DNA of 64,000 nucleotides from positions 33,247,940 through 33,311,939 of the forward strand of contig JACDQD010000004.1 in NCBI GenBank assembly GCA_019843655.1, read 5' to 3'. A program made the translations under genes and the position numbers. Of the stretch, positions 24,070 through 35,930 are shown in pieces; position 1 is the first letter of the stretch; each line of letters begins with the position of its first letter. Below the pieces are notes generated by a model. That model did not search any database, was not told where the DNA came from, and saw only the letters and a program-made list of their open reading frames with translations. The stretch is from Lethocerus indicus. Taxonomy: Eukaryota; Arthropoda; Insecta; Hemiptera; Belostomatidae.

Positions 24070-24822
24070 GGAAATTTACTTCACTTCAAGTTCGTTGGGT
24101 GCACTTGCACCGATAAACTAGCGCCTCCTGAGGGTGGTGCGGAAATGTACTTGACTAAAGTTCGTTGGGTGCACTGGCACCGATAAACTAGCGCCCCCTG
24201 AGGGTGGTGCGGAAATGTACTTGACTAAAGTTCGTTGGGTGCACTTGCACCGAGAAACTAGCGCCCCCTGAGGGTGGTGCGGTAATGTACTTGACTAAAG
24301 TTCGTTGGGTGCACTTGCACCGAGAAACTAGCGCCCCCTGAGGGTGGTGCGGTAATGTACTTGACTAAAGTGCGTTGGGTGCACTTGCACCGAGAAACTA
24401 GCGCCCCCTGAGGGTGGTGCGGAAATGTACTTGACTAAAGTTCGTTGGGTGCACTTGCACCGATAAACTAGCGCCTCCTGAGGGTGGTGCGGAAATGCAC
24501 TTAACTAAAGTTCGTTGGGTGCACTTGCACCGATAAACTAGCGCCCCCTGAGGGTGGTGCGGAAATGCACTTAACTAAAGTTCGTTGGGTGCACTTGCAC
24601 CGATAAACTAGCGCCCCTGAGGGTGGTGCGGAAATGTACTTAACTAAAGTTCGTTGGGTGCACTTGCACCGAGAAACTAGCGCCTCCTGAGTGTGGTGCG
24701 GAAATGTACTCAACTAAAGTTCGTTGGGTGCACTTGCACCGATAAACTAGCGCCTCCTGAGTATGGTGCGGAAATGCACTTGACTAAAGTTCGTTGAGTG
24801 CACTTGCACCGATTAACTAGAT
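24070..24822. repeat. 70 bp satellite array, about 11 copies
   Basis: TTCGTTGGGT starts at 24091, 24161, 24231, 24301, 24371 (TGCGTTGGGT), 24441, 24511, 24581, 24650, 24720 and 24790. The period is 70 bases, with one 69-base unit. Each unit contains the near-palindrome GGTGCACTTGCACC and the conserved AAACTAGCGCC. Copies are about 90-97% identical. Confidence 0.97.
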
Positions 24823-24831
24823 TACTAAATA

Positions 24832-24950
24832 TAAAATTTTTTTCAATACATTTTGGATCAAAACGAAAACTCTTATGATCGTAAATACCAGATAGGTTTC
24901 CTAAATATATTTCGAAGTCAGAACCTAATAGTTGTGACCAGTTGTGTAAT

Positions 24951-25021
<71 letters not shown>

Positions 25022-25178
25022 GTCATAGACAACCCCCACAGTACAAGTGACAGTGAGAGTGCAGTGAGGATGCCCAAAAAAGATCCAATGTGACTGACAC
25101 AGGGCGCTACTGAAGATGGCGAGCGGCCGAAACCGGTCTAGCAAAAGACCAAACCGGCGAGAGGAGAGACAGAAACAC
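24832..25178. repeat. inverted duplication, copy 1: flank, (TA)n and PAL right half (copy 13)
   Basis: A ~120-base AT-rich flank (GGATCAAAACGAAAACTC; AGAACCTAATAGTTGTGACC) leads into (TA)n at 24953-25020, then into a PAL right arm (ACAGTACAAGTGACAGTG to GAGAGACAGAAACAC). The reverse complement of the whole arrangement occurs at 32638-33008. Confidence 0.85.
24953..25020. repeat. (TA)n microsatellite in a PAL centre
   Basis: About 34 TA dinucleotides sit at the position where a palindrome loop would be. Confidence 0.97.
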
Positions 25179-25794
25179 GCGAAAACTAAATTCGCAATAG
25201 AAATTCAGGGATTTCATCTGCCCGATACGAGATAGCAGAATCCGGATCGCAAATGTTCCAGGTTGTGGGGGGGTGGGGGGACAAATCCTGGAACGGGTGC
25301 ATTATAAGGCGGAAATTCCGGCCTACTAATGGAATTCCTGTTTGGCGCCGGCCAGTCTCACGGCGCTCCGCCACACTCACCGTTAATATATCATCATCAT
25401 CATCATCAGTATCATTCTTCATTTCCGACCGCCTTTTCCACCCCTCTAATAGCGCACTCCAGTTTCCTCCCTTCCGTTGAACGGACCCAGTTAATGGTAC
25501 ATCCGGCGCTAATGGCTAATTTCTATGGCATTCGGTCATTTAATAATTAAACGGACTCAGCCTTTTGTAAATGACCGTTTTTACGTACTCCTGCCAAATA
25601 TAAGTTGAGTAATTTACAACTTTATTTAACATAAACGGACAAAGTTAATGATACATTTGGTGCTCAGAGTTTCGGTTCCGCCTTCGGTCATTTAATATTT
25701 GAAGGGACTGAAATTTTTTAAGCCGGGAAACTTTTTATTGATACAGTCTTGAAGTTGACTAATTCGCCTTCTCACATTTAACAATTATCGATTA
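25179..25794. other. intergenic DNA, nothing recognised
   Basis: It includes a G-run near 25266-25280 and a (ATC)n run near 25390. No gene is seen. Confidence 0.4.
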
Positions 25795-26025
25795 TATATG
25801 GTGTTCAAAAATTAACGCGAGTTTTCAATTTACCACCAGATTCTTGCAGTAAAGTCGGCTACCCCATTTTAAAAAACCCATTTGACAGCCAATAGTTTAG
25901 GGTCAGTAAAAATGGGGGCTTTACACGGTAGAATGACGCGTTTTCATTATTGAACAATATTCGCAAAAAAATAACGAAAGTTTGGCAGACACAGTTCGAT
26001 TCAAATCTTGCGTTAATTTTTTCCC
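25795..26025 (+). mobile_element. HTC transposon relic, copy 2
   Basis: It begins GGTGTTCAAAAATTAACGCG and ends CGATTCAAATCTTGCGTTAA, so both terminal repeats are recognisable. Near 25915-25975 one frame reads WGLYTVE, a stop, then RVFIIEQY, a helix-turn-helix start like that of IS630/Tc1/mariner-type transposases. The rest of the transposase is absent. Confidence 0.75.
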
Positions 26026-26112
26026 CAACAGACAATTAACGTAGTGGGAAAGCAAAAAAGAGTCCAAATCTTCGTATCCAAAAATCGTATGGGGATTCCG
26101 TCCACATCCAGG

Positions 26113-26930
26113 CTTAAGGAATTTGACAATGAACCCATTTTTCTATCCATTCCAGTTTAAAAACTGATAATTTATTAAAAGAAAATTTGAATTTTCCTCT
26201 CTGCTCGTTAGATCAGAGCGGTGAGGGAACGAAAATTACGGATTGTATTATTCTCTTAGACCGTATTAAACGATTATATATTTTCCACTACACCGATTAC
26301 AGATTTTAAAGTTCTAGACGCGTTTTAATTATTTCGACGACGAAAGCAATTATAAAAGGGTGTCCCCAAAATTAAAGCGAGATTTGAAACTGCCACCAGA
26401 TTCTTGCAGTAAACTTGGCAATCCCAATTGAAAAAAAAAAAAACAGTTTTTTTTTAGTTTACGGTCAGTAGAAATGGGGGCACGAGACGTTTAAAAAGTG
26501 ATAATTTATTAAAAGAAAATTTGAATTTTCTCCTATTTCGGCATTCGGTCGAGGGGGTCGCTAATTTACCGCATCCTTCTGTCGATCGAATTATTTTTCT
26601 TACACCGTATTAAACCGTATTATTTTCCACCGGCGGTTCCAGATTTTAAAGTTCTAGACAAAAATAATTACGCGTTTTAATTATTTTAGACGACAAAAGC
26701 AATTATAAAGGGGTGTCCCAAAATTAACTGCATTCTTGCAGTAAAGTCGGCGACCCCAATTAAAAAAAACCATTTGCCGATAGTTTAGGGTCAGTACAAA
26801 TGGGGGCGTTACACGGTAGAACGACGTGTTTTCATTGTTGAACAATATTTAAAACAAAAAAAATAATGACATTTCGGCGGCCACGGTTCGATTCAAATCT
26901 CGCGTTAATTATGGGACACCCTGGAAGACC
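26113..26930 (+). mobile_element. HTC composite element, copy 3 (inverted partner 42672-43480)
   Basis: This ~810-base unit contains two related ~340-base tandem halves, each with TTTATTAAAAGAAAATTTGA, a CGTATTAAAC stretch, CAGATTTTAAAGTTCTAGAC and a GGGTGTCCC terminal repeat. The last part encodes a degraded YTVERRVFIVEQY-like motif and ends TCGCGTTAATTATGGGACAC. The reverse complement of the whole unit recurs 16 kb away. Confidence 0.8.
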
Positions 26931-27339
26931 CTGTGTTGTACGTCCTATCGCCTCCCTAAATTCTTGGGGATTAAGGTGCAGTGGCGGAAGAGGAAGAGGG
27001 ATCTCAATTGCCGGTTCTCTTCTGCATACCTGTGACGAGAAAGCGACCGGCGGACGAGGCAGGGGGTTGGTGGTTGGGGGTGGAAACGGAGATTGATGCC
27101 GAGGGGGAAAAGACTGGAAGTAGCCGGATGGAAGGAAAGTGGAGGAGGGGCCCCGGGTGCCCGGTATTGGGGCCAGGCCCCCGGGGGCCCCGACCTCTCT
27201 CTCTCTCTCCCATACCAGTCACTCTATTCCCAGTACCGGTACTTTCATCAATTCCCGTCTTTTGGACCCCGGCAAATATTGTTCCCGGTGCTCGGCACAA
27301 AACGGTTGGGACACTTGATGATAAGACGGCGTACATCTA
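26931..27339. other. GC-rich intergenic DNA
   Basis: It is G/C-rich, with a short TC run at about 27196-27209. A 235-codon plus-strand frame begins here and runs into the mariner relic. It is compositionally driven and unlikely to be a gene. Confidence 0.4.
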
Positions 27340-27624
27340 TTTGGGCCGGCAACTAAGTAATTGCGGATCCAACACCGACAACCGGTACATACTTTTTAAG
27401 TACCTCAACGTCTATCGAAAGTTGTACGCCGTGTACGGTGATGAAGAGATCGATGATGATCGAATAAAGGCCGTTATCGATTCGTATCGCCTTATCTCAA
27501 CACTGGGACATAGCGGAGAAGCATTCGTACATTGGAAACCGTCTACGGCTTATCTCTACTTAAAAATATGTACAACGCCAATTAGCGTCGGTGAAATCCG
27601 CAATTACTTAGTTGCCGACCCGAT
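27340..27624 (+). mobile_element. mariner relic with both termini (internally deleted)
   Basis: The left end TTGGGCCGGCAACTAAGTAA and the right end AATTACTTAGTTGCCGACCC form inverted repeats of about 27 bases typical of mellifera/irritans-type mariners. Internally the plus frame reads NVYRKLYAVYGDEEIDDDRI KAVIDS, combining two separate N-terminal segments of mariner transposase, so the region between them is deleted. It cannot encode an active enzyme at 285 bases. Confidence 0.85.
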
Positions 27625-30600
27625 AAAATCGGACTCTAAAGCCCTACGGGCTTTTGAATTTTCGACCCGGTCATCCAAACATTATTAAACCGTTAACAAT
27701 TCTTTCTGTCGCTGCAGTAGCTTCAAACCACGTTTTATCTCGGGATAATAAACCAAAACTAAATGAAAAAATTTAGGGGAGAAGGGAAAGGGACGACTAT
27801 TAAAAGTGGGTCATAGCGGCGATTGGGTCCCGCGCTGTTCGATGGCTTCTGAAATAGTTAATTTGAATACAAAAGAGGCCCAATTTGAATTTCCGGCTGT
27901 ACCCTTTCGACCTTTCACTTCTCCACTCTTATCTCAGCCTCCGCCCTACTTCCTCGTTCGTAGGGAATTTTTACGGGTATTCGGTAAAAACCCGATCTTC
28001 TGTCGGAATTTTGCTGTACAAATTCGGGATTGGTTGAACTATAATATTTCGTCGTACGTCCGTATTGAAATAACGCCAACTTGGTTCTCGAACAGAGAAT
28101 CTAAAACCTCGAAACGCTCAAGTCTGATGGGGGTGCCGATTATGGGGGTAGGTAATCGGAATGAAAATGAAATTTCCAAGGGTTTAGGGATGGACCGAAT
28201 GACGATGTCGACTTCTACTGCGTATCCCACATCAGATATAATATTATTTACGGTCGTTTCGAAAGGCAGTCTCACCGGAAAGTACCCCCTGTAATATAGG
28301 TACAGGACCGGCCGTCTTCCTATCGAGTATTGGGGGGGTTTCAATGAGGGGGTTGTTCGGCCATTCTTGGGAGAGGGCGGAAACGACGCCCAATGAGAGA
28401 GGGCGAGAGAGGGTGAGAGAGGCGTCCGGTAATTGTTTTAAACGGTCGAATCGACGTTGGAAACGCGGAGTATGGGCGCGAAAGGGGCGCATTCCGACCG
28501 ATTCCGGTTTATATTATGAATGGCGTATCCGCCTAAACAGGTTGTTGTGGGAGAGCGGGCTCTTTATTTGTCGCCGAAACTAAAAACGATTCCTCTGAAA
28601 TATGCCGCGTCCCCGTTTCCCGACAGGCCGGCGCCTCATCCTGTCCGCGGGTGCAGAGTACCTACGGTACCGCGTCGCGCCCGAACCGAAGTTTATTGAC
28701 GTTTTTAATTAACGAGCAACAGATTTGTCGCAAGTTTTGAACAGCGGGCCTTTCTAGGAATCGCTTGAATCGCAATTCAAGTTCGGCAAAGTGTTTACGT
28801 TAAAAACGAAAGAAATCATTTAGAACAGAGGGAATTTGGGGACTGGATATTCCCTAGAAAATGTTGTAATGTCTAAATTTTTCCCCAATAATTTGTTTCA
28901 CGCTTCAAAAAAGTGTTTAATAAATAATTAGCGATGAATTAACGATGAAAATAAATAATCCAGTTATTACGGCGAACAAACAGACGTTTGAACCTTACAG
29001 CTATTGAGGAGCAAGCGATATTCTACTGTTTGTTTTTTCTTTTTACCAATTTTGGTTTCAACTGCGGTTCGATAAGGGCGTCGTCTACTGCCCAATTGGG
29101 GGTTGAACGGTTTTCAACCCTGACGTCGTCTCAGACCATTATTCTGGTACCCGATGTTCCGATACAACGGCCCCAATTTATGGTAATCGAGTTTATCTCC
29201 AACGTAAAATGGGACGGGAAATTTACGTAATTTTTCAGATAAAGTACTCTCTTCCATCATAGCATTTCAGTAGCATTTCATCATTTGTGTGTCCTCAACT
29301 TGTGTGTTTCTTTTTTACTCTAAATTTTTATCCGAATAAAATTATTGAATTGTTAAACACGAAAGTATGCATTCTCGCATAAATACAAGGACTAGAAATT
29401 GACCCTGGACGTGGACGCGAGGAACAATTTAAAAGTGTAGAAATATAAAGAAATTTCATTGAAGATAACACTTGAACAACTGTTTAATACAATTCAGAAA
29501 GCATAAGACCTCATATACTGGATATTGTTCCACGACGAAGAGAGGAGTATGAATATTCGTCGACAGGGATTGAAATCAAAAAAAAAGGTTTTTACCGAAA
29601 ATAAGTTACCCTCTTTTAAATAATCATTCTTCGGGGTCATAAATATATTTCTTATTAAGCTTGTCCAGTGCAGTTTTTTTTTTTTTTATGATGCCCGAGG
29701 ACAGTCCATTAAACGCACATTAATCGTGGGATTCATGTACACACCTCGGGGGATTCAATATATGATTTTCATGCGCTCAGAGATCTGAATTCGTGTGAAT
29801 TAATCCGTACAATGATTCACGAATATCGAAAAAGTCGTTTGTAAAAATATTTCGATCCATCTCAATCGGGATTCGTATCACGAGATTTTTAAGCGAGCCA
29901 CGAGGAGAAAAATATGCAACAACACGAAAATTATACTATTATCTGTATTTTTCGAATTTAAAAATAGTCGCACCATTATATGTAAAGGGGGGGAGGAGGG
30001 ATTCTGTATAAATTTATGGACGCGTTGAAGGAAAAATGTAAATTGGCTCAATTTCCTGACTGCATTTCTCGCCGGTTCGGCCCCGGTCCCGGATTATATT
30101 ACAAGTGATTATGTCCGACCGGCCAATAGTTATTTAATTGCCGGCCCGATTTCAAGACCAATTTACCTGTTTGGAAATCCGCGTTGCGGCCGACGGCGTC
30201 GAATATGTGCCAATGGAGAAATCAATTTGTCAGCGCTAGGAATTTTCGGGTTTTTCTACTTTCTCGGGCAAAATGTCTTTCCGCTGTAAATTCTTCACGT
30301 CTAAAGGATCCAGCTCGTGAAACGCGATTTCCACGAGATATATTATACAATAAGAGTATAAATTAATCGACGAAACTATAATTGTACCCTACCGCCAACA
30401 GCAGCCACCAGTGTCGAAAGTTTACGCGCTCATTTCACCGGTTTACGGTGGGAATAAACTGTCACAACAATGGAAACTGGTTATAGGAACTGTGCTTGCA
30501 CAATGCACCGAGGAAATAGCGTGAGGCCGAATCGCGGTAATTATAGCCGCATTTCTGATTATATCGTCTTCCATTATCCACCGATTAAGTACTGATTTAA

Positions 30601-31065
30601 GCAAACCGACGAGTTGTTCGATAAGAGTTGCAACACCCCCCAATTCCCCCCCCCCCTGCCACTTATTATTTGGACTGAAATACACGAAATTATAATTCGT
30701 GATAACCACCGAAATTTATTTGGAAATTTATTAGTGACAGAAGGCGAACAAGGCGCCTGAAGCTATACGAATGTACGGTTATAGTAAAATGTATCGAATT
30801 TTCGGACTGTCATTTCCGGGAGAGTGTACAGTTACTGCCGGGCGTACCGCCGGTCATGTGTCGTTCTGTAACATCATCGTTGACTCGCCACAAAATCGAG
30901 TCCCGTTAGACGGGGGATTATCCGTCAACGGAATCCACTCGGCATCGTGAAATGGGGATTTTTTTTTTTTTTTGGTTTTTTTACGTCATTATTTTTACGT
31001 CAATATACCTCGTGTCGAGCGCTGTATTCGGGCTAATTTTCATTCAATTTGAATCGACTTATATA
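27625..31065. other. long intergenic stretch, no gene found
   Basis: This holds AT-rich DNA with scattered short frames (162 codons at 27806-28294, 80 at 28988-29230, 88 at 30443-30709), none with recognisable motifs. At about 30118-30160, CCGGCCAATAGTTATTTAATTGCCGGCCCGA resembles a mariner end. A poly-T run lies near 30959-30974. Confidence 0.45.
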
Positions 31066-31297
31066 TTTGGCTGTATCCGAAAATAATCGATCGTAAAATT
31101 TTTGGTCTTGAGGAGTTCCTCAGAGGGGGGAATCGAAAAATTCGGGGCGGCGAAAGTGGCGGCGTAGAGTTGTCGTGATAATATCGATGAATATATATAT
31201 AGTGAATTAATAATTAAAGTTTCTTTTTCTGGCAAAATTAAATGAATTCCAATGTCAAAATGTTAGTTACTTTTGGCTACCCCCCCCCTAATATATT
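31066..31297 (-). mobile_element. mariner-like MITE, copy d
   Basis: It reads like copy c: GGCTGTATCCGAAAATAATC at the left and GTTACTTTTGGCTACCCCCC at the right. Shared interior motifs include GGTCTTGAGGAGTTCCTCAG and TTAATAATTAAAGTTTCTTT. A C-run enlarges the right end. Confidence 0.8.
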
Positions 31298-31682
31298 TAT
31301 TAGTTTCGCCAACTCGTTCCTCTTCATATTTCAGTTCCTGAAATTAGATTTCCCCAAAACAAATAATGTCGGGCCTCGTTTTATCCGGGTTTTTAATTGA
31401 ATACGCGATAAGACGGCCGCGCCAAAGATTTGGTTTCGGGAAATATCACACGGTTTCACTGGAAAGAAAATTCGATCGCGTGTCGGCCGCGGAAACGCGG
31501 AATTGTGGAAAAGGAGTTTCCCGCGATGAAACAATGGAGCCGATTTTCAGTTCGAACTGTTGCCGTTTTATTTCGACAAAATCCATTATCTAATTTCAGC
31601 CCAATCTTCGAAAAATAAAATAATACGCTTCAACCGCTCAATCGTTGTAGTCATCGCCCTGCGTGGAATTCGCAGTTTAACC
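31298..31682. other. intergenic DNA, nothing recognised
   Basis: No repeat or gene was placed here; short frames overlap on both strands. Confidence 0.35.
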
Positions 31683-32190
31683 CTTTTAAAAAAAAAAAAC
31701 CATTTGACAGCCGATAGTTTATGGTCAGTACAACCATTTCAGAAATAATGAAGCCACAGTTCGAAAATTTCTATGAAGCACATCATTTTCACTTCGATGG
31801 TGTTCGATATCGCGACGCGATAACTAACAGTTAATTCCGCCTAAACTGGACGATATCGATGCGGACGACACGTCTGGTTTCAACAGGATACGGTGCCACG
31901 TGCCGTACAACACGTGAAACAGTTCAATTACCGCTATGAGACATTTCCCGGCCTGGTGTACACACTCTCGTTTCGGCGATGAGAAAAAAGGTATACGCCA
32001 TCGAGGAGGAAATTCAACGCCGCATCAACGAAATTCGGCCAAATTTATGCCCGATTGTTATTCCATACATAACCCTATCCTTTGTACTTTGTACGATTCG
32101 ATAAAAAAAAATAACAATTTAAAGAAAAAAAAAACAGCCTATTTTTATTTAATTCAAATCTTGCGTTAATTTTGGGACACCGGGATATGG
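31683..32190 (+). mobile_element. HTC transposon relic with a transposase C-terminal remnant
   Basis: It starts with AACCATTTGACAGCCGATAG and GTTTATGGTCAGTACAA, shared with copies 1-3, and ends CAAATCTTGCGTTAATTTTGG GACACC. Between them, frames near 31880-32060 read GATCRTTRETVQLPL, a stop, then AMRKKVYAIEEEIQRRINEI RPNL. These resemble the catalytic-domain and C-terminal parts of Tc1/mariner-like (IS630-type) transposases. The PPRSPDLTP-type segment usually between them is missing, so the copy is internally deleted and inactive. Confidence 0.75.
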
Positions 32191-32637
32191 AAGTAAAATT
32201 TATTTTTAACATCAATATTCAACTGTACGATCGATGAGTGTTATGAGATTTATGATCATTTACGGCTTAAATGTAAGCCCGTTCACGGAAAACAGTCGTC
32301 TGTACGCAATTCGCCATAGATCAATGTCAGGCCGCTGACATGAATTCCGCGCTGAAATGTGTGTTATCGTCGAATAACCGACCGCCCAATCTCCGGCAAG
32401 TTTGCGGGGTCAAGCGCGCGGGGTCAACTTTCATCTCGGCCGTGACCGTCGTCGGGACTTGAAAGTGACTTCACGCCAATCGTCTGGAAATAGCGGCCGC
32501 CCCGCGTCACCGACACCCGAAGGAAACCTGCAGGATGTGTGCAGGATTTCACAGCGGGCTGAATAATTAACTGACGATTTTACCGGCGTCTCCCCACCAA
32601 CGGGTATGAATTTTCATACTCCCATGATGAGTTTTCT
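32191..32637. other. intergenic DNA, nothing recognised
   Basis: Mixed-composition sequence without placed repeats or coding signals. Confidence 0.35.
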
Positions 32638-32795
32638 AGGTGTGTTTATGTCTCCTCTCGGCGGTTCGGTCTTTTGCCGGACCGGTTTTCGGCCGCTCGC
32701 CATCTTCAGTAGCGGTGTTAGTCACATTGTACCTTTTTCGGGCATCCTCACTGCACTGTCACTGTCACTTGTACTGTGGTGGTTGTCTACTTGTC

Positions 32796-32848
<53 letters not shown>

Positions 32849-33008
32849 GGTGGTAATTGGCTTAAGTCTTTGTCGGATTATAAGTCAAATATATACTTGA
32901 TCACAACTATTAGGTTCTGGCTTCAAAATATATGCAGGAAACCTATCTGTTAATTGTGATCATAAAAGTTTTCCTCTTGATCCAAAATGTATTAAAAAAA
33001 TTTTACTT
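32638..33008. repeat. inverted duplication, copy 2: PAL left half (copy 14), (TA)n and flank
   Basis: This is the reverse complement of 24832-25178. It shows GTTTATGTCTCCTCTCGG through CACTGTCACTTGTACTGTGG, then (TA)n at 32798-32846, then ACTATTAGGTTCTGGCTTC and CTTGATCCAAAATGTATT. Both copies lack the usual TCGGCACTTTGGATG segment, which shows shared descent and not two independent insertions. Confidence 0.85.
32798..32846. repeat. (TA)n microsatellite in a PAL centre
   Basis: About 24 TA dinucleotides lie at the centre of a PAL half-element. Confidence 0.97.
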
Positions 33009-33888
33009 TCACTTGTACTGTTTAAAATTTTTACTTCACTTGTACTGTCCAGCTTTCGTAAACCGAATTGGAATGCCAAATTCACGCGAAATCGAGCCGC
33101 GAGTAATTAAATTTATCATAATTCAATGAATCGTGATTTTATCGGTAGAGTCCATTGGTCGGAATTGTCTAATTCGAAAGGAATTTAAATTTATGTCTCA
33201 AAACCAAAAAAATTAGTAGGTTCCGTATAGATTAGGTGTACTGAATTCTCCTGTCAAAATATTCGTTGTATCAAACTAAGGATCCAAAATTTCAGTTTTA
33301 AACGAAAATAGTAGGGACAATTTAAAAAATAAAGCGGCAACTTTAAATAAATTATTGTGATTATAGACCTCGCTTCTATTTGTTTTTCAGTTTCCACCGC
33401 CGATTAGAAGTAATTCATAGAAGATTGCACGTCTTTTTCCTCTTCTTATCCAAACCAATTTATATTAATGGCACCGACGGAACCGATAATAGTGCAATAA
33501 ATCGGTAATCGGTCCCTCGGTTAAGTATTCCGTAATTTAATGGAAATTATTGCCACGTTTCTACTGTCTTTTTATTTATGTTGGGCAAGGAGAACCAACA
33601 ACCAATTCATTATAGGCGTAAATTGAGTGATTGGCGGTTTACGCAAAAATAAAACAATTTTCGGAATTGAAATCGCGGACTCGGTTCATGCTCAGTTTCT
33701 TCTCCATTATATTCGTGTAATTGATTACATTGTTAGAGCAATTAAAGTGTACAGTTGCGATTACGTCCCGTTTGATTATAATTACAGTTTGTACACTTTG
33801 AAAGGGGTACATTCTCTAGGGGTAGAAGTGAAAATCACTTCGGACGACCCTCTTCGGAAAAACCGACACGAGTTTGTTGTTGTCGGCA
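33009..33888. other. AT-rich intergenic DNA
   Basis: A 95-codon plus-strand frame at 33627-33914 has no family features. No repeats were placed. Confidence 0.4.
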
Positions 33889-34240
33889 ATTTATTCGGTT
33901 GGCAACTTAAGTAATTGCGGAATTCACCATCTTTTTGTACAGATATAGGCCGTAGACGGTTTTGAATGCACCTATAAGATAAATTCTCTGCAATTTCCCT
34001 TATTATCGAACTATTGCATTGAATCGATAATGGCCTTTATTCGGTCATCGACGACCTTCCACCTCTGGACGTCCGGAGCGTCTCCTCGTCTTTTAATGTC
34101 GGAATTTCACGAACCGGTACAACACAGACACTGCCGGTTCTTTTAAGGCCGTACACACAGCGTACAACAATTTTATGAGCCCGCGAGTCATTAACACCTC
34201 GGCGAAAATAAAAAAGCGAAATGTGACGGAAATGCTCGGA
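33889..34240 (-). mobile_element. mellifera-type mariner relic with transposase N-terminal remnant
   Basis: At 33892-33917 TCGGTTGGCAACTTAAGTAA TTGCGG matches a mariner terminal repeat. On the minus strand from about 34234 the frame reads HFRHISLFYFRRGVNDSRAH, then CVYG and PTLKDEETLRTSRGGRSSM. These align in order with the N-terminal region of mellifera-subfamily mariner transposases, with a stop before the DDD segment. The rest of the gene is missing, and no second terminus is recognisable near 34330. Confidence 0.75.
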
Positions 34241-35444
34241 AAGGACCGAATAATAACGTATCGAAGAATCTGTGCAAAGATGTTGACGTACTTAAAATAT
34301 CTTATATTCAATCGTAAAACTATATAAATAGGACAATAGCCCGGGGACGGTATAATAATTTTCCACCACAATATACTTCAGATACACCAATTGGCCCTTC
34401 GGTCGGACGTCTATTCTCGAATTGATGACCGCGCTTAAGAGCATTGAATTTTTTCCTATCCGGGACAGGGCCGAACGATTATCCCCGAAAGGCCGAAAAG
34501 GGAAAGAGGAGAACGTTAGAAAGGAAAACGGCGCCGAAATGGGACGTGGCGGTCACGTTTTACGGGGGAATTCTCGGCTCGAGCGTGGAGCGTCGCCCGG
34601 CGGCCGATTAGAGTCCCCGGGAATGGAAAGAGGAACAACGACTGGGTGTAAAATATACCGCAGCATAATATATGTATCGTTGGGGGTGGCCGCCCCCCGG
34701 AGAATTACGACGGACGGCGATGAAGATTGAAAGCGCGTTTCTAAGATTCCAAGGTTGGGCCGCCGTCTCAACCCTATCCCGGAGGTCAGACACCTGTCGC
34801 AGGTGACATCCGATATATCCACACTTTGTAATACAATTCCTGTTTATTTCGCGTCCTGGTTTCATTTATATTTCATTAAAGAATTTTTTCTGAAAAGAAT
34901 TTGAAACATTAAACCTCGCGACCGTCGCCTTAAAGGACACATCCTATTCCCGCATTGTTTTTCCTGACTGCTACGATTTTTTACAAGAACCAATTCTTTA
35001 TTAGTTATTGCAAGATAAACATTGGACAAGAATATAATCGACATCCTTATCGGTGGTCTCGTTCCATTTTTCGTTCAAATTTTTTCAATGCCCATCACGA
35101 AAAAAATAGGATGGTTTTGAATAAAAAATGCTCGATATAACCCGCGGTCGGGAAATTATCGCAATTATTTATTATTCGGACTATATTATTATAATTTTAT
35201 ACGAGTTATAAAGGGGAGGGTGAACCGCGCAACAGTCCCGATTACCGGATCTTGTCACACCTGAGGGGGTGGGACGGACACACCCTTCAGAGAGTCCAGC
35301 ACCTTTGTCCCCGTACTCACAGGTACTGCGACAGGTAATTAGACTTGTTTTCAACGACTTCGATTTGTTTTTGACATAACCAGTCGGACGTCCCAATGAC
35401 ACGTCCAGGTTCATCAGGAGCCGGCCGAAGAGTGGTCGAACTCG

Positions 35445-35446
<2 letters not shown>
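34241..35446. other. intergenic DNA, nothing recognised
   Basis: It contains a GC-rich patch at 34480-34760 whose frames look compositional. No gene is supported. Confidence 0.4.

Positions 35447-35495
<49 letters not shown>
35447..35495. repeat. (TA)n microsatellite
   Basis: About 24 TA repeats. Unlike those at 24.95 and 32.80 kb, I see no PAL arm beside it. Confidence 0.95.
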
Positions 35496-35497
<2 letters not shown>

Positions 35498-35930
35498 CCC
35501 TACAGGCCGAGGTTCTTCCCACAACGTTACGCGATCTCGCCGGAACCCACTTAACGTATTCATTTGCCCTTGAAAACTGGGCTAGAATCGAAAATATAAT
35601 TCGTTGACATCCCGTTACAGTAAAAAAAAAAAAAAACTATATCTATATAGGCCGGCGGAGGAATCCGGAAATGTAGGATCCTCCAAATTCGTAGGAACGA
35701 TAAAGTGTCGAAAGTGTGTCACCGGCGGTCGGAAACGTTATGCAGCCTAGACCAGTCCAAATGGGCAGGTAAAAAATAAATATTTCCGGCTCAGATCGCA
35801 TTCTATCGGCAGCCGCCGGGCCGCCACTCTGTATTTTTGTAGGCCACCCCCGGACTGTGAATACCAATTCTTTCCGAGTGGTCATCCAGTTGGCAAATAT
35901 ACGATTATTGTCTGGACAAGGGTGGAAACG
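35496..35930. other. intergenic DNA, nothing recognised
   Basis: A poly-A run lies at about 35623-35636. No gene is seen. Confidence 0.35.

Noticed and set aside
24070..24822. CRISPR-like array
   Set aside because: Units are head-to-tail satellites without unique spacers, in a eukaryotic genome.
26981..27688. 235-codon plus-strand frame
   Set aside because: It joins a GC-rich low-complexity stretch to a mariner relic; only the mariner part is recognisable protein.
27806..28344. 162-codon plus and 101-codon minus overlapping frames
   Set aside because: No motif or consistent codon bias, and the frames overlap on both strands.
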